DNA from: UJ101 sp965262705
Lineage (GTDB): Bacteria > Bacteroidota > Bacteroidia > Flavobacteriales > UJ101
Reading direction: 5' to 3'
Length of the DNA stretch: 64,000 nt
Assembly: GCA_965262705.1 (NCBI GenBank)
Contig: OZ253556.1
Location: forward strand, 744,001-808,000
The notes below the pieces were generated by a model. That model saw only the letters and a list, made by a program, of their open reading frames with translations, ran no database searches and was not told the DNA's origin. Of this stretch, positions 8,498 through 17,614 are shown one piece after another (the stretch's first letter is position 1; each line of letters starts with the position of its first letter). Both the position numbers and the translations under genes were made by a program.

Positions 8498-9205
8498 TTA
8501 CTTATTTTGAGCCTCTTGTCTGGCTTCGTCAATCATTTTCTGATTGGCAGTAATAAATACTTCTACTCTTCGGTTAATTGCCCGTCCTTCTGCATTATCA
8601 TTGGATTCTTTCGGTTTACTTTCACCATACCACTTTGTAGTAATTCGACCCGGGTCTATTCCCTGAGAAATAATATAATTTTGTACGGATTGCGCCCGTT
8701 TCTTTGATAAAATCATATTATCTGTATCTTTTCCTACATTGTCTGTATGGCCGTTGATGAGTAAATTAGTATCAGGATAAGATTTGAATACCTGAATTAA
8801 TTTACCTAAAGTTACTTTGGATTCAGGGGTAACTGTATATTTTGCTGTGGCAAAAGTTACACCACCGCTTTGCCCATCAAAAGTTACCGCGATAGCTTCC
8901 CCATCATTTACGCGTTCTACTTTAGCTCCTGGTACTTCATTTTCAATTCTTTCTGCCTGCCGGTCCATTTTATTTCCGATAACTCCTCCGGCAACTCCTC
9001 CAATTACTCCACCTATTACTGCACCTAGTTTTGAATTACCATGTCCAATTTGATTTCCTATAATACCACCTAATACAGCTCCTCCCACAGCTCCTATACC
9101 TGCACCTTTCTGGGTTTTGTTTGCATTTTGAAGTGTTGAGCAAGCGTTAAAAGCAAGCATTCCAACAATGGCTAGGGCGCCTGCCCTCGTTTTTATATTT
9201 TTCAT
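8498..9205 (-). CDS. OmpA-family lipoprotein with glycine-zipper region
   Basis: 235 aa. The lipoprotein signal has a lipobox ending MLAFNAC (Cys21), so it should be anchored in the outer membrane. Residues of about 33-80 are a glycine-zipper segment (GAVGGAVLGGIIGN, GGVIGGVAGGVIGN). Residues of about 115-220 are an OmpA C-terminal peptidoglycan-binding domain (INGHTDNVG, LSKKRAQSVQNYI, INRRVEVFI). This resembles the YiaD type. It is the last gene of a run with the lipocalin-like lipoprotein and the DUF6702 protein (gaps of 41 and 45 bp). It is likely structural, tethering the outer membrane to the wall. Confidence 0.92.
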   Translation of the reverse strand: MKNIKTRAGALAIVGMLAFNACSTLQNANKTQKGAGIGAVGGAVLGGIIGNQIGHGNSKLGAVIGGVIGGVAGGVIGNKMDRQAERIENEVPGAKVERVNDGEAIAVTFDGQSGGVTFATAKYTVTPESKVTLGKLIQVFKSYPDTNLLINGHTDNVGKDTDNMILSKKRAQSVQNYIISQGIDPGRITTKWYGESKPKESNDNAEGRAINRRVEVFITANQKMIDEARQEAQNK

Positions 9206-9246
9206 ACTTGTGTTATTTTATTAACTTTTTTTATTGATTACTTTTT

Positions 9247-9741
9247 TTATTGATTACTCCGTTTAAAATGATAAATAATATCGTAGGTCTGATTTTCACC
9301 TTCAATTTTATTAGAAGACCGCAAATCCATTTCACCTTGTGACACTCTATCTATCCCTAAGCGATAGCCACTCAGAATATCTTTAGCTTTATTTCCATAA
9401 CGAATTACTTTAAATTGAAAGTAACTGATACCATTAGACGGCTGATAAACAGACCAATTAATCATTTTTGTTCCGGAATTACACCCTGCGCCTCCGGTCA
9501 ACGTATAATTACCTGAACTGTTATTTTGAATTAAATTCCATATACTTCCTATAAAGCATTCAGGTTTACTTTCCCCTAAAGCATTTTCAATATTGTATTT
9601 TCCCTTTGGACCTTCATAGGTAACTTCATCAATCACCCATCGTCCATTGATGGCTTTTTGATAGACTTTATTCTCTTTTGTTACACTGCATGAGATTAGC
9701 AATATAATTGTAGAGGATAATAAAAATAATTTTTTCATCAT
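9247..9741 (-). CDS. Lipocalin-like lipoprotein
   Basis: 164 aa with lipobox STIILLISC (Cys19). The mature part starts with a lipocalin-like INGRWVIDEVTYEG motif and continues as short beta strands (GSIWNLIQNNSSGNYTL, YDIIYHFKRS). Bacteroidota often encode such a lipocalin next to an OmpA-family lipoprotein, and that pairing is seen here with a 41-bp gap. The ligand is unknown. Confidence 0.75.
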   Translation of the reverse strand: MMKKLFLLSSTIILLISCSVTKENKVYQKAINGRWVIDEVTYEGPKGKYNIENALGESKPECFIGSIWNLIQNNSSGNYTLTGGAGCNSGTKMINWSVYQPSNGISYFQFKVIRYGNKAKDILSGYRLGIDRVSQGEMDLRSSNKIEGENQTYDIIYHFKRSNQ

Positions 9742-9786
9742 AATAAGTATTTTTTGAATTTATTTAGTACATTTATTAATTTATAA

Positions 9787-10278
9787 TCAATTAAAAATAA
9801 CTTTTACAGTTGGCTTATGATTGTTCGCTACGATTGATTTTCGTTGACCATTAGCTGAAAAGTTCATAATATTTCGTTGATCTGAAAAATTTAACAGCAT
9901 TTCGTTTCTCACTTCAATACTTTCTAAGGATAAAACATTAGGAATTTCAAAGTATCCCCATGTGGTTTTCTGAGAAGTATTAACCCCCATCAACTGTAAA
10001 TATTTCGGAGATCCATTTACCTTTACTTTAAATTTACTCTTCACATAAAATTCCAATGCGTTTTTAAATGATGAGTCAGATGTGTCTTTTGAGATGACCT
10101 TTTCTATATCTTCAGTAAAAAACTTCATTGATATATTAATTTTTTTAGCGGTAGAATTATAATCTATTTTTGTTGTAGTAACATGAAAACTTCCTTTATC
10201 GTTTTTAGCCAACATTCCACCGCCGATGAATAGAAAGAAGACTAAGGTAAAAATAATCCCCCATAATTTTATTTTCAT
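9787..10278 (-). CDS. DUF6702-type exported protein
   Basis: 163 aa with an N-terminal membrane or signal segment (LWGIIFTLVFFLFIGGGMLA). The body has the pattern FHVTTTKIDYNSTAKKINIS, then FFTEDIEKVI, VKVNGSPKYLQLMG and TTWGYFEIPNV, which I recognise as the DUF6702 family of Bacteroidota. Its function is unknown. It is the first gene of the DUF6702-lipocalin-OmpA run and has its own promoter at 10302-10331. Confidence 0.65.
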   Translation of the reverse strand: MKIKLWGIIFTLVFFLFIGGGMLAKNDKGSFHVTTTKIDYNSTAKKINISMKFFTEDIEKVISKDTSDSSFKNALEFYVKSKFKVKVNGSPKYLQLMGVNTSQKTTWGYFEIPNVLSLESIEVRNEMLLNFSDQRNIMNFSANGQRKSIVANNHKPTVKVIFN

Positions 10279-10301
10279 TTCGATTTTTAATTATACGCCT
10301 A

Positions 10302-10331
10302 CAAAACTAATGCCACTTTTTTCAGTTCAAA
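10302..10331 (-). promoter_or_regulatory. Promoter TTTG-N18-TAGTTTTG for the envelope-protein run
   Basis: On the minus strand TTTG (10328-10331) and TAGTTTTG (10302-10309) are separated by 18 bp, a good Bacteroidota promoter, 24 bp before the DUF6702 start. Confidence 0.6.
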
Positions 10332-10445
10332 TTAAAAGAATGCTAAAAGCAATTGTTATCTTATTATAATTCAATTACTTTTTAAAAAGAATATAAAATT
10401 TTCAAAAAGAATATTTTAGTCTACAACTTATATATTATAGCTTCT

Positions 10446-10497
10446 AAACCTTTGCAAAATATAAAAAAGTATAGATAGTAAAGCATTTAACTTCAAA
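10446..10497 (+). repeat. Left-end fragment of a long MITE
   Basis: aaacctttgcaaaatataaa then aaagtatagatagtaaagca and tttaacttcaaa matches the first third of the long MITE and then stops, 5 bp before the stop codon of the YceI gene. Confidence 0.65.
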
Positions 10498-10502
10498 AAT
10501 TA

Positions 10503-11180
10503 TTATTTTTTGACAAAGTTAATTTCTGCTTTTAAATCAACATCAGGCCAGGTTTTACCTGCATGCAAGGCTTTACAAACTGTATTAATAGACTTTAGTG
10601 CTACAGAGGCGTCAAAATCTTTTATAATATCTATTTTACCTATTAGATTTATTTTATGATCTGCCGTTTGATATTGAAATTCTTTAGTCGCTGCCTTTCC
10701 ATTTAAAGTCAGTATTATAGGTACTTTTCCACCTTTAAATTCACCAAATTTACCTTTTATGCTGCTGGTATTGGTCATTTTATTAAAGAAAAAGTTTTTT
10801 ATTTTTGTGTCTCTTCCAACGTCGTTTGTTGATAAGTTGGCTATCGGGATGTCAAAACTTGCATTGGCAAGAACTTCCTCTGCTTTTTCACTATCTTTTG
10901 CTCCTATTACATTAATAACTTTAAATGTCCCGTTTACTCCCATTTTATCTTTTCCCGGGAATTTATATGCAGTAAATACCAGTTTGGTTTTCGTTTTATC
11001 ATAATGAAATTTTGTTGCCGAATGGTTTTCTTTTGAATGTTCCTCCTCATGCGTACCAGAGGTTTCATATATTTTTTTATCACTATTTCCGGGAATAGCT
11101 CCGGGATTTCCTGTAGTTGACCTGTTTTTTGAACATGAGGTAATGACTAATGCACTCAATAATAAAATCATCTTTTTCAT
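10503..11180 (-). CDS. YceI-domain lipoprotein
   Basis: 225 aa, lipobox LLLSALVITSC (Cys16), then a low-complexity His/Glu-rich linker (SGTHEEEHSKENHSATK). A YceI-like lipid-binding beta-barrel domain occupies about 60-222: KLVFTAYKFPGKDKMGVNGT, ASFDIPIANLSTND, FFNKM and VDLKAEINFVKK. YceI proteins bind amphiphiles such as isoprenoid chains in the periplasm. The ligand here is unknown. It follows psd by 36 bp and may be the last gene of the rsfS-ftsH-LUD-cdsA-psd operon. Confidence 0.82.
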   Translation of the reverse strand: MKKMILLLSALVITSCSKNRSTTGNPGAIPGNSDKKIYETSGTHEEEHSKENHSATKFHYDKTKTKLVFTAYKFPGKDKMGVNGTFKVINVIGAKDSEKAEEVLANASFDIPIANLSTNDVGRDTKIKNFFFNKMTNTSSIKGKFGEFKGGKVPIILTLNGKAATKEFQYQTADHKINLIGKIDIIKDFDASVALKSINTVCKALHAGKTWPDVDLKAEINFVKK

Positions 11181-11216
11181 CTTAATGTTTTTTATGTTAA
11201 TATTTTACATTTGTAT

Positions 11217-11873
11217 CTAACTCCTTAACTTAGCAATACGCGTTATCCCTCCATTTACTTTTTGGTTTAACTCTGCTTTTATTTCTGTATTCAAAGGTAA
11301 AAAAATATCTACACGAGAGCCAAATTTTATGAATCCAAATTCTTCTCCAGTTTCAACTTCCTGCCCTTTTTTTGCGTACAAAACAATTCTTCTGGCAACA
11401 ATTCCTGCGATTTGTCTAAAAAGTACTTTTATTTTATCTTGTTTAACTACTACAGTTGTTCTTTCATTCAAAATAGATGATTTTGGGTGCCAGGCAACTA
11501 AAAATTTTCCTGGATGATATTTTGTATAGACTACCGTACCTCTTAACGGATAACGACATACGTGTACATTAAGCGGGGACATAAAAATAGAAATCTGAAT
11601 TCTATTCTCTTTTAAATGTTCAGATTCTAAAGTTTCTTTTATCGCGACTATTTTACCATCTACAGGAGCTATGATATCACCTTTTTTTGAAAGCGTGCAG
11701 CGCCTGGGGTTTCTAAAAAAGTAAAGTATAAAAAAATATGATCCAAACAGTAGTAGTATTAGTATTACGCGATAGACTAAAGGGATGTACAGGTAAATGA
11801 ATAAAGTGCCTATTATAAGTATAATCGTTGCAGTTGCTATAATTTTTTTTCCTTCTTTATGAAACATATACAT
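11217..11873 (-). CDS. psd: Phosphatidylserine decarboxylase, short proenzyme type
   Basis: 218 aa. It converts phosphatidylserine to phosphatidylethanolamine at the inner membrane. Two hydrophobic helices (about 10-30 and 33-53) are followed by DIIAPVDGKIVAIKE, the conserved SPLNVHVCRYPLRG and the self-cleavage site FIKFGSRVDIFLP, where cleavage at Gly185-Ser186 would create the pyruvoyl group. The length matches the archaetidylserine-decarboxylase-like Psd-A class. It lies 32 bp downstream of cdsA, whose CDP-diacylglycerol is the first substrate of the same pathway. Confidence 0.93.
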   Translation of the reverse strand: MYMFHKEGKKIIATATIILIIGTLFIYLYIPLVYRVILILLLFGSYFFILYFFRNPRRCTLSKKGDIIAPVDGKIVAIKETLESEHLKENRIQISIFMSPLNVHVCRYPLRGTVVYTKYHPGKFLVAWHPKSSILNERTTVVVKQDKIKVLFRQIAGIVARRIVLYAKKGQEVETGEEFGFIKFGSRVDIFLPLNTEIKAELNQKVNGGITRIAKLRS

Positions 11874-11905
11874 TTTTTAAGTTCTTCCTGTGTTTTTAAG
11901 CAATA

Positions 11906-12679
11906 CTAGCTATATATATACAGGTAAACAAAGGGGATAGCAAATATAAAACTATCTAATCGGTCTAAAAAACCTCCATGTCCCGGAATTAAATTTCCAG
12001 TGTTTTTTCTCTGGGTTTCCCGCTTTAGTTTAGATTCGACTAAATCACCCATTGAGCCTAATATACCGGATAATAGTGCAATAAAAATCCAATTAAACGA
12101 TAGTTGGGGAAGGGTATATTGTAATATTATACCTAAGAGTAAAGAAAAAAATATTCCTCCAAGCAAGCCTTCTATGGTTTTGTTAGGAGATATTTCAGGC
12201 ATTAATTTTCGTTTTCCCCACTTTTTCCCTATTATGTATGCAAAAGAATCATTAACCATGAGAAGAATGAAAATCCATATAAAATTATCTCTATCGTTAA
12301 TAAATTCTAACGATAGATAAAAAGGAATGGTAATATAAATTACTCCAAAAAGAAGTGTTCCGATGGGTTTAATTATTTTTTCCCGGCTAAAAGTTGCTAG
12401 TATAATACTTGCTAGTAAAATCAAGTAAGGAATTTTTATAAACCCCACGATTGTATCTATTGAAATAAAGCGTATTTTCGAATGAGTTGTCAGCATAATT
12501 AAAGAGAGTAAAATAAGCCCGGCTGTAAGATTAAAGTTTAATCGGGTAATTTGTGCATATTCATACAAGCAAAGCACGCAGAAAATAAATAGTAAAACAC
12601 TAAAACTTTTTTGCCCAAACCATACGCTAAAACTTAGCACAATTACATACAAAATGCCGGATAGAATTCTTATTAACAT
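11906..12679 (-). CDS. cdsA: Phosphatidate cytidylyltransferase
   Basis: 257 aa, all-helical integral membrane protein. It makes CDP-diacylglycerol from phosphatidate and CTP. The family signature is present near the C-terminus: GSMGDLVESKLKRETQRKN followed by LIPGHGGFLDRLDSFIFA, with the conserved aspartates. NDSFAYIIGKKWGKRKL, a typical segment for the family, is near residue 143. It overlaps the LUD gene upstream by 7 bp, which implies translational coupling. Confidence 0.95.
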   Translation of the reverse strand: MLIRILSGILYVIVLSFSVWFGQKSFSVLLFIFCVLCLYEYAQITRLNFNLTAGLILLSLIMLTTHSKIRFISIDTIVGFIKIPYLILLASIILATFSREKIIKPIGTLLFGVIYITIPFYLSLEFINDRDNFIWIFILLMVNDSFAYIIGKKWGKRKLMPEISPNKTIEGLLGGIFFSLLLGIILQYTLPQLSFNWIFIALLSGILGSMGDLVESKLKRETQRKNTGNLIPGHGGFLDRLDSFIFAIPFVYLYIYS

Positions 12680-13287
12680 GTTGTTCTTTCGATTAAAAGT
12701 AAATAAATATTTCTGTCATCTGACGAATTCACCTGCCCGTTATTCTTCAATCCTTTTATAGTTGTAATATTCGTTGGAATATTTTTTTTGCTTAACGATT
12801 TAATTTTACTTAACCCTTCACTGATATTTTTAACTATTTGGTCAGTATAAGCAATAACCACAAAAGTACTAGATAACTCATTCAACTTTCGGCTGTCTGT
12901 CTGATTAGAAGAAATCATTACACTGCCGTTAAAAGAAATTAAATATTCACAATTTATTAAATTAATCTGATTATTCCGAGCAGGTACTGTTTTATATCGT
13001 ATATTCAATTGCTCAAGATAATATTGTAGCTTAGGGTGGATGCACCAGAATGTATAAAAATCATTCTCTTTAGCTATTTCTTTTAAAAAATTTAATAATT
13101 CATTTTGACTGTCAGAATATAAAAATTTCCCTCCGGATTCATTATACAATCGAATAAAACGAATCTCATCATCTTCCTCAACTACTTTTTTATTTACCGT
13201 CTTCCTTTGGGTAGAAAAATTACTTTTTCTTGAAGATGTATTTTCCGTTTTAGGCTTTTTTAATATTTTATTAAAAAATGTTTTCAA
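12673..13287 (-). CDS. LUD-domain (LutC/YkgG-like) protein
   Basis: 204 aa. After a basic, low-complexity first 40 residues comes a LUD-type domain (RFIRLYNESGGKFLYSDSQN, INCEYLISFNGSVMISSNQT, LSSTFVVIAYTDQIV). LutC family proteins take part in lactate oxidation, but Bacteroidota carry this distant member in the ftsH-cdsA neighbourhood, where its role is not established. It overlaps cdsA by 7 bp and is separated from ftsH by a MITE at 13325-13489. Confidence 0.75.
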   Translation of the reverse strand: MKTFFNKILKKPKTENTSSRKSNFSTQRKTVNKKVVEEDDEIRFIRLYNESGGKFLYSDSQNELLNFLKEIAKENDFYTFWCIHPKLQYYLEQLNIRYKTVPARNNQINLINCEYLISFNGSVMISSNQTDSRKLNELSSTFVVIAYTDQIVKNISEGLSKIKSLSKKNIPTNITTIKGLKNNGQVNSSDDRNIYLLLIERTTC

Positions 13288-13324
13288 ATCATTCTATTAA
13301 TTATTGTCTTATAAATTTAATTAT

Positions 13325-13489
13325 GAAACCGTTACAGAACATATAGAAAAGTATGAAAAAGAAAGTATTTAGCTTCAAACTGCTTCCTTCTCAAAAAATT
13401 AAAATCCTCCACACCCAAAAGGTTGCTCCGGTGTTTAATTTTTATTGAGCGTTGCATTTTTTTGCTAAAGTGCTTTTTGCAACGGTCTC
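13325..13489 (+). repeat. Long MITE copy with ATTAT target duplication, inside the ftsH-LUD gap
   Basis: Left end gaaaccgttacagaacatat, right end gctttttgcaacggtctc, 165 bp, flanked by ATTAT on both sides (13320-13324 and 13490-13494). It splits an otherwise tight operon. Confidence 0.9.
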
Positions 13490-13559
13490 ATTATATGAGA
13501 TCTTTTAGCTATAACTAAATGCGGTTCAATTAAAACAGCGTAATTCTAAAAATTAAGAG

Positions 13560-15521
13560 TTATTTTTTATCTTCTTCTTTTTGTGCAACACTTGCATTTA
13601 GTTCCTCTATAATTTCTTCCTCAGCAAAAGGACGATCTCCAAATATTTTCAACAAATCATCCCTAAAAATTACTTCTTTATCTAATAACACATTCGCCAA
13701 CTCAGTTAGTTTATCTTGATTTTTTTCTAAAATATCAATCGCCCTATGATACTGTTTTTCAATTATTTCTGACACCTGCTTATCAATTACTTGGGCAGTT
13801 TCTTCACTGTAAGGTTTCGTAAATCCTGTTTGTTGTCCTGACGAATCATAATAAGAGCGATTGCCTATTTTCTCATCAAGACCATATATGGCTACCATTG
13901 CCTGTGCCTGTTTAGTTACCTTTTCTAGATCACTCAGGGCGCCGGTAGATATATTTCTAAAAATAACCTGTTCTGCAGCTCGACCGCCGAGTGCTGTGCA
14001 CATCTCATCAAGAATTTGTTCTGTCGTCGTTATCTGACGTTCTTCGGGTAAATACCAGGCCGCCCCCAGGCTTTGCCCCCGAGGCACAATAGTTACTTTA
14101 ACCAAAGGTGCTGCATGCTCTAACAACCAACTTGTAGTAGCATGACCTGCTTCATGAAAAGCTATACGTTTCTTTTCATGCGGCTTGATAATTTTATTTT
14201 TCTTTTCTAGACCTCCGATGATTCGATCGACTGCATCGAGAAAATCTTGTTTCCCCACGGCTTCCTTTGATTTTCTGGCAGCTACCAAAGCTGCTTCATT
14301 ACATACATTCGCTATGTCAGCTCCACTAAATCCCGGCGTTTGTTTAGCTAAAAATTTAACATCAATATTATCCTCTAATTTTAACGTTCTAAGGTGTACT
14401 TTGAAAATTTGATATCGTTCATTTAAATCGGGTAAATCTACATAAATTCGTCGGTCGAAACGTCCGGCGCGCATCAATGCCTTATCTAAAACATCGGCAC
14501 GGTTAGTCGCTGCCATTACAATTACATTGGTTTCTGTTCCAAAACCATCCATTTCTGTAAGAAGTTGATTTAATGTATTTTCTCTCTCATCATTCCCCCC
14601 GGTTATATTTGATTTTCCTCTTGAGCGACCAATAGCGTCTATTTCATCAATAAAAATAATAGAAGGAGATTTTGCTTTGGCATCTTTAAATAAATCACGC
14701 ACTCGAGAAGCACCTACTCCTACAAACATTTCAACAAAATCAGATCCTGAAAGGCTAAAAAATGGAACACTTGCCTCGCCTGCTACCGCCTTTGCCAATA
14801 ATGTTTTCCCGGTTCCGGGAGGTCCTACAAGCAACGCCCCCTTAGGAATTTTTCCTCCCAATTTAGTATATTTTTCAGGAGACTTTAAAAAATCTACAAT
14901 TTCCTGTACTTCTTCCTTAGCCCCTTCTAATCCGGCAACATCTTTAAACGTTATTTTCATATTACTTTTCTCATCGAAAAGCTGCGCTCTGGATTTTCCA
15001 ATGCTAAAAATATGACCGCCCGGAGCACCTGTCCCTCCCGATCCTATGCGGCGAAAAAGAAAAAAATACATTAGTGCAAAAACTAATATAAATGGTAATA
15101 TATTGAATATTATAGAGGTAAAAACGCTTTCTGATTCGTACTTAACTTCTACCAGCTTTTGCTTCTCAAAGGGCAGCATTTCTTTTTCAAAATTTTCCAG
15201 CGTTCCAAATTCATAGGTATAACTGTACGAATTAATTTCTCCTCCCAGCAAGGAGAAAGAATTATTTTCTTTTTGACCATACTTTTCCCGTGCCTCTTTT
15301 GTAAGATATACTTTAGCCGGCCCGCCGGGTTTGTTTACTTTTATCATTTTCACCCCTCCACTTTGCACAAGTGTAATTAATTTAGAAATCGAAATTTCTT
15401 TTGAGGAAGATGAACCGTAAAACATTATGCCAAAAATCCCTAGGGTTACAAGCGTATAAACAATCCACATTACATTGGATGTATTACCTACTTTACCTTT
15501 TCTATTTATGTTATTTTTCAT
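13560..15521 (-). CDS. ftsH: ATP-dependent zinc metalloprotease FtsH
   Basis: 653 aa. Membrane-bound hexameric AAA protease that degrades misfolded membrane proteins and short-lived regulators. Transmembrane helices lie at about 18-36 and 135-157, with the periplasmic domain between them. The AAA module has Walker A GPPGTGKT (233-240), Walker B SIIFIDEIDAIG (287-298) and the second-region-of-homology arginines in ATNRADVLDKALMRAGRFDRR. The zinc site is HEAGH at 456-460. The C-terminus is acidic and charged. The start at 15521 is 21 bp after rsfS. Confidence 0.97.
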   Translation of the reverse strand: MKNNINRKGKVGNTSNVMWIVYTLVTLGIFGIMFYGSSSSKEISISKLITLVQSGGVKMIKVNKPGGPAKVYLTKEAREKYGQKENNSFSLLGGEINSYSYTYEFGTLENFEKEMLPFEKQKLVEVKYESESVFTSIIFNILPFILVFALMYFFLFRRIGSGGTGAPGGHIFSIGKSRAQLFDEKSNMKITFKDVAGLEGAKEEVQEIVDFLKSPEKYTKLGGKIPKGALLVGPPGTGKTLLAKAVAGEASVPFFSLSGSDFVEMFVGVGASRVRDLFKDAKAKSPSIIFIDEIDAIGRSRGKSNITGGNDERENTLNQLLTEMDGFGTETNVIVMAATNRADVLDKALMRAGRFDRRIYVDLPDLNERYQIFKVHLRTLKLEDNIDVKFLAKQTPGFSGADIANVCNEAALVAARKSKEAVGKQDFLDAVDRIIGGLEKKNKIIKPHEKKRIAFHEAGHATTSWLLEHAAPLVKVTIVPRGQSLGAAWYLPEERQITTTEQILDEMCTALGGRAAEQVIFRNISTGALSDLEKVTKQAQAMVAIYGLDEKIGNRSYYDSSGQQTGFTKPYSEETAQVIDKQVSEIIEKQYHRAIDILEKNQDKLTELANVLLDKEVIFRDDLLKIFGDRPFAEEEIIEELNASVAQKEEDKK

Positions 15522-15542
15522 ATTTTATTTAAATTTATAACC

Positions 15543-15902
15543 TTAAGATGAAGCTTTTATGGTTTTAGCATCGCCCCATAGCCCCTCTATATCATAATGT
15601 GTTCTGATGGACTTTTGAAAGATATGAGTTACTATGGAGACATAATCCATCAAGATCCACTCGGCTTGTTCCCGCCCCTCAATATGCCAAGGTTTTTCTT
15701 TTAATTCTTTTCCTGTTTTCCTTTCTATCGAACGGGCTATGGCAAGCACTTGCGTATTCGAGTTTGCATCGGCTATAAGGAAATAATCACATACGGAAGT
15801 CTCAATTCCTCTAAGATCTAACAAAGTAACATTTTCACCTTTTACCTCCTCAATTCCTTCTATCATTACACGCAACAACTCGTCATTTGTATTTTTATTC
15901 AT
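15543..15902 (-). CDS. rsfS: Ribosomal silencing factor RsfS
   Basis: 119 aa. It binds ribosomal protein uL14 and blocks subunit joining in slow growth. Family motifs: LDLRGIETSVCDYFLIADANS, IERKTGKELKEKPWHIEGRE and WILMDYVSIVTHIF. It is the first gene of the rsfS-ftsH operon and is divergent from birA, a common Flavobacteriia arrangement. A short MITE (15930-16006) lies between its promoter box at 16016-16023 and the start. Confidence 0.95.
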   Translation of the reverse strand: MNKNTNDELLRVMIEGIEEVKGENVTLLDLRGIETSVCDYFLIADANSNTQVLAIARSIERKTGKELKEKPWHIEGREQAEWILMDYVSIVTHIFQKSIRTHYDIEGLWGDAKTIKASS

Positions 15903-15929
15903 TAATTTTTTTAGCTTTTATTTATATTT

Positions 15930-16006
15930 GAAAGCCCTTTAGCTTAGCTGACTTTAGCTGATACTTGTTTTTAGTTCGGTTGCTAAAGCAATTTAGTAAA
16001 AATCTC
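15930..16006 (+). repeat. Short MITE derivative in the rsfS leader
   Basis: gaaagccctttagcttagct, gactttagctgatacttg, then ggttgctaaagcaatttagt and aaaaatctc. It is an expanded (77 bp) and diverged form of the 55-bp derivative. Confidence 0.55.
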
Positions 16007-16015
16007 TTTGATTCA

Positions 16016-16023
16016 CAAAAGTA
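16016..16023 (-). promoter_or_regulatory. -7 promoter box TACTTTTG for rsfS
   Basis: Plus-strand caaaagta reads TACTTTTG on the minus strand. It stands back to back with the birA box. Confidence 0.45.
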
Positions 16024-16034
16024 CGGAAAATATA

Positions 16035-16042
16035 TATTTTTG
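16035..16042 (+). promoter_or_regulatory. -7 promoter box TATTTTTG for birA
   Basis: TATTTTTG matches TAnnTTTG and lies 29 bp before the birA ATG. A TTTG at 16007-16010 is 24 bp upstream, slightly far for a -33 element. Confidence 0.5.
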
Positions 16043-16071
16043 CTTATATTTTATTAATTTTTTAATTAGAA

Positions 16072-16800
16072 ATGGGCGTGCTGTTCCCAATTACAGAAAT
16101 AAATTTAGAATCGGTCGATTCTACCAATTCTTTTTTATGGAGACAAGTTTCCTCATTAAAGGAATGGACAATAGTTACTGCCGGGAATCAAACTTTGGGA
16201 AAGGGCTACGGAAAAGGTAAGTGGTTATCTAAAAAAGGATGTAACCTTATTTTTAGTATTCTCATTCATCCAAAATGTAAAATTGAAAACATTTTTCATT
16301 TGAATAAAGCAGTAGCTAATGCAATACATAAAAGCATTTATCGTTTGATTTCCTGTGAAATAAAATGGCCTAACGATTTGATTATAAATCATAAAAAAGC
16401 AGCCGGTATTTTAATTGAAAATCGCTTATTGGGCAAACAGGTAAGTATCTCTGTTACAGGAGTTGGCTTAAATGTTAATCAAACTGATTTTGAGAACCTT
16501 CCAAAAGCTACCTCGCTAAAAAAAGAAATAGGAAAAGAGGTTGAGTTATTGACTATTTACTATACTATCATAAGAAATATTCAAGAGGAATATCGGTTAT
16601 TTAAAGAGAAAAAATTTAATGTTATAAACGATTATTTTAATACATATCTTTACAGAAAAGATAAAATAAGTGTTTTTAGAATCAAAAATCAACTAAAAAA
16701 TGGTATTATCAGAAGAAGCGAAAAAGGTAAGCTGCTTGTAGAAATTGAAGATGAGGGGCTTCAAAGTTTTGACATGAAAGAAATCGAACTTTTATATTGA
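16072..16800 (+). CDS. birA: Biotin-[acetyl-CoA-carboxylase] ligase
   Basis: 242 aa. It activates biotin with ATP and attaches it to the biotin carboxyl carrier protein. Motifs: EINLESVDSTNSFLW, QTLGKGYGKGKWLSKKGCNL (the GRGR..W-type biotinyl-5'-AMP loop, here GKGYGKGKW), IKWPNDLIINHKKAAGILIE and VTGVGLNVNQTDF. There is no N-terminal helix-turn-helix, so it is a non-regulatory class I ligase. The start at 16072 sits 29 bp after a good -7 box. Confidence 0.93.
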   Translation: MGVLFPITEINLESVDSTNSFLWRQVSSLKEWTIVTAGNQTLGKGYGKGKWLSKKGCNLIFSILIHPKCKIENIFHLNKAVANAIHKSIYRLISCEIKWPNDLIINHKKAAGILIENRLLGKQVSISVTGVGLNVNQTDFENLPKATSLKKEIGKEVELLTIYYTIIRNIQEEYRLFKEKKFNVINDYFNTYLYRKDKISVFRIKNQLKNGIIRRSEKGKLLVEIEDEGLQSFDMKEIELLY

Positions 16801-16833
16801 AGAATATACGGGAGCTTTTACGAAGTAAAAATT

Positions 16834-16978
16834 GAGACCGTTGCAGAGTACATAAAAATATGAAAAAGAAAGCATCTCGCTTCAAACTGCTTCTTTCTCA
16901 AAGCTTAGACAGGTGGTTACTGAGCCTAGTCGAAGTGCTCAGCTACTGAGAGTTAAATCCTCGCAACCAAGCGGTCTC
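16834..16978 (+). repeat. Truncated long MITE with AAATT target duplication and nested 21-bp module
   Basis: Left end GAGACCGTTGCAGAGTAC, right end caagcggtctc, flanked by AAATT on both sides (16829-16833 and 16979-16983). The central part carries the palindromic module acaggtggttactgagccta followed by gtcgaagtgctcag. The right third of the element is missing. Confidence 0.85.
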
Positions 16979-17050
16979 AAATTATATTTTTGTCTCATTC
17001 TGATGATAAAATGCTTTATGCAAAAATTTTTAATTTTAAAATGAAATCAA

Positions 17051-17533
17051 ATGATTAAAATTATTTATCAATCAGGTATTTACCAATTAAAATCAAAACA
17101 GATTATACATGCGGGTATAGAAGAAGTCTGGCAATACTTTTCTAAGCCTGAAAATCTAAATCATCTTACTCCACAAGGTATGAGTTTTAAAATTACCTGT
17201 GAAGTTGATAAGGAAATGTATCCGGGTCAGATTATTTCCTATCAAATAGAAGTTTTACCTCGTATCGTATGCTCATGGGTTACAGAAATCACTCATGTAA
17301 AGCCTAAATCTTTTTTTGTGGATGAGCAGCGCTGCGGACCTTATAGAATATGGCATCACGAGCATCGTTTTACCGCACTAAACGACCATAAAGTAGAAAT
17401 GTGTGACATTGTAACCTATAAATTACCCATGGGTTTATTAGGCCGGTTAATTGCCGGTAAGAGCGTGCAGAAAAGAGTAAAGAAAATTTTTATTTACCGA
17501 TGTGAAAAGGTAGAAGAAATTTTTGCTATTTAA
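17051..17533 (+). CDS. SRPBCC-family (START-like) protein
   Basis: 160 aa. The fold signature KQIIHAGIEEVWQYFSKPENLNHLTP at the start, then the strand WVTEITHVKPKSFFVDEQRC and GPYRIWHHEHRF, match cyclase/CDI-type SRPBCC proteins of Bacteroidota. The ligand is unknown. Flanked by MITEs and apparently transcribed alone. An internal ATG is not favoured because the first beta strand would be lost. Confidence 0.75.
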   Translation: MIKIIYQSGIYQLKSKQIIHAGIEEVWQYFSKPENLNHLTPQGMSFKITCEVDKEMYPGQIISYQIEVLPRIVCSWVTEITHVKPKSFFVDEQRCGPYRIWHHEHRFTALNDHKVEMCDIVTYKLPMGLLGRLIAGKSVQKRVKKIFIYRCEKVEEIFAI

Positions 17534-17614
17534 TCTCTTTGAAAAAATATAGAATTGAGTTAAAAGTCATCAAATTTAGAAGTTTAAAAACTCTAACTTT
17601 TGTATTTATATTTT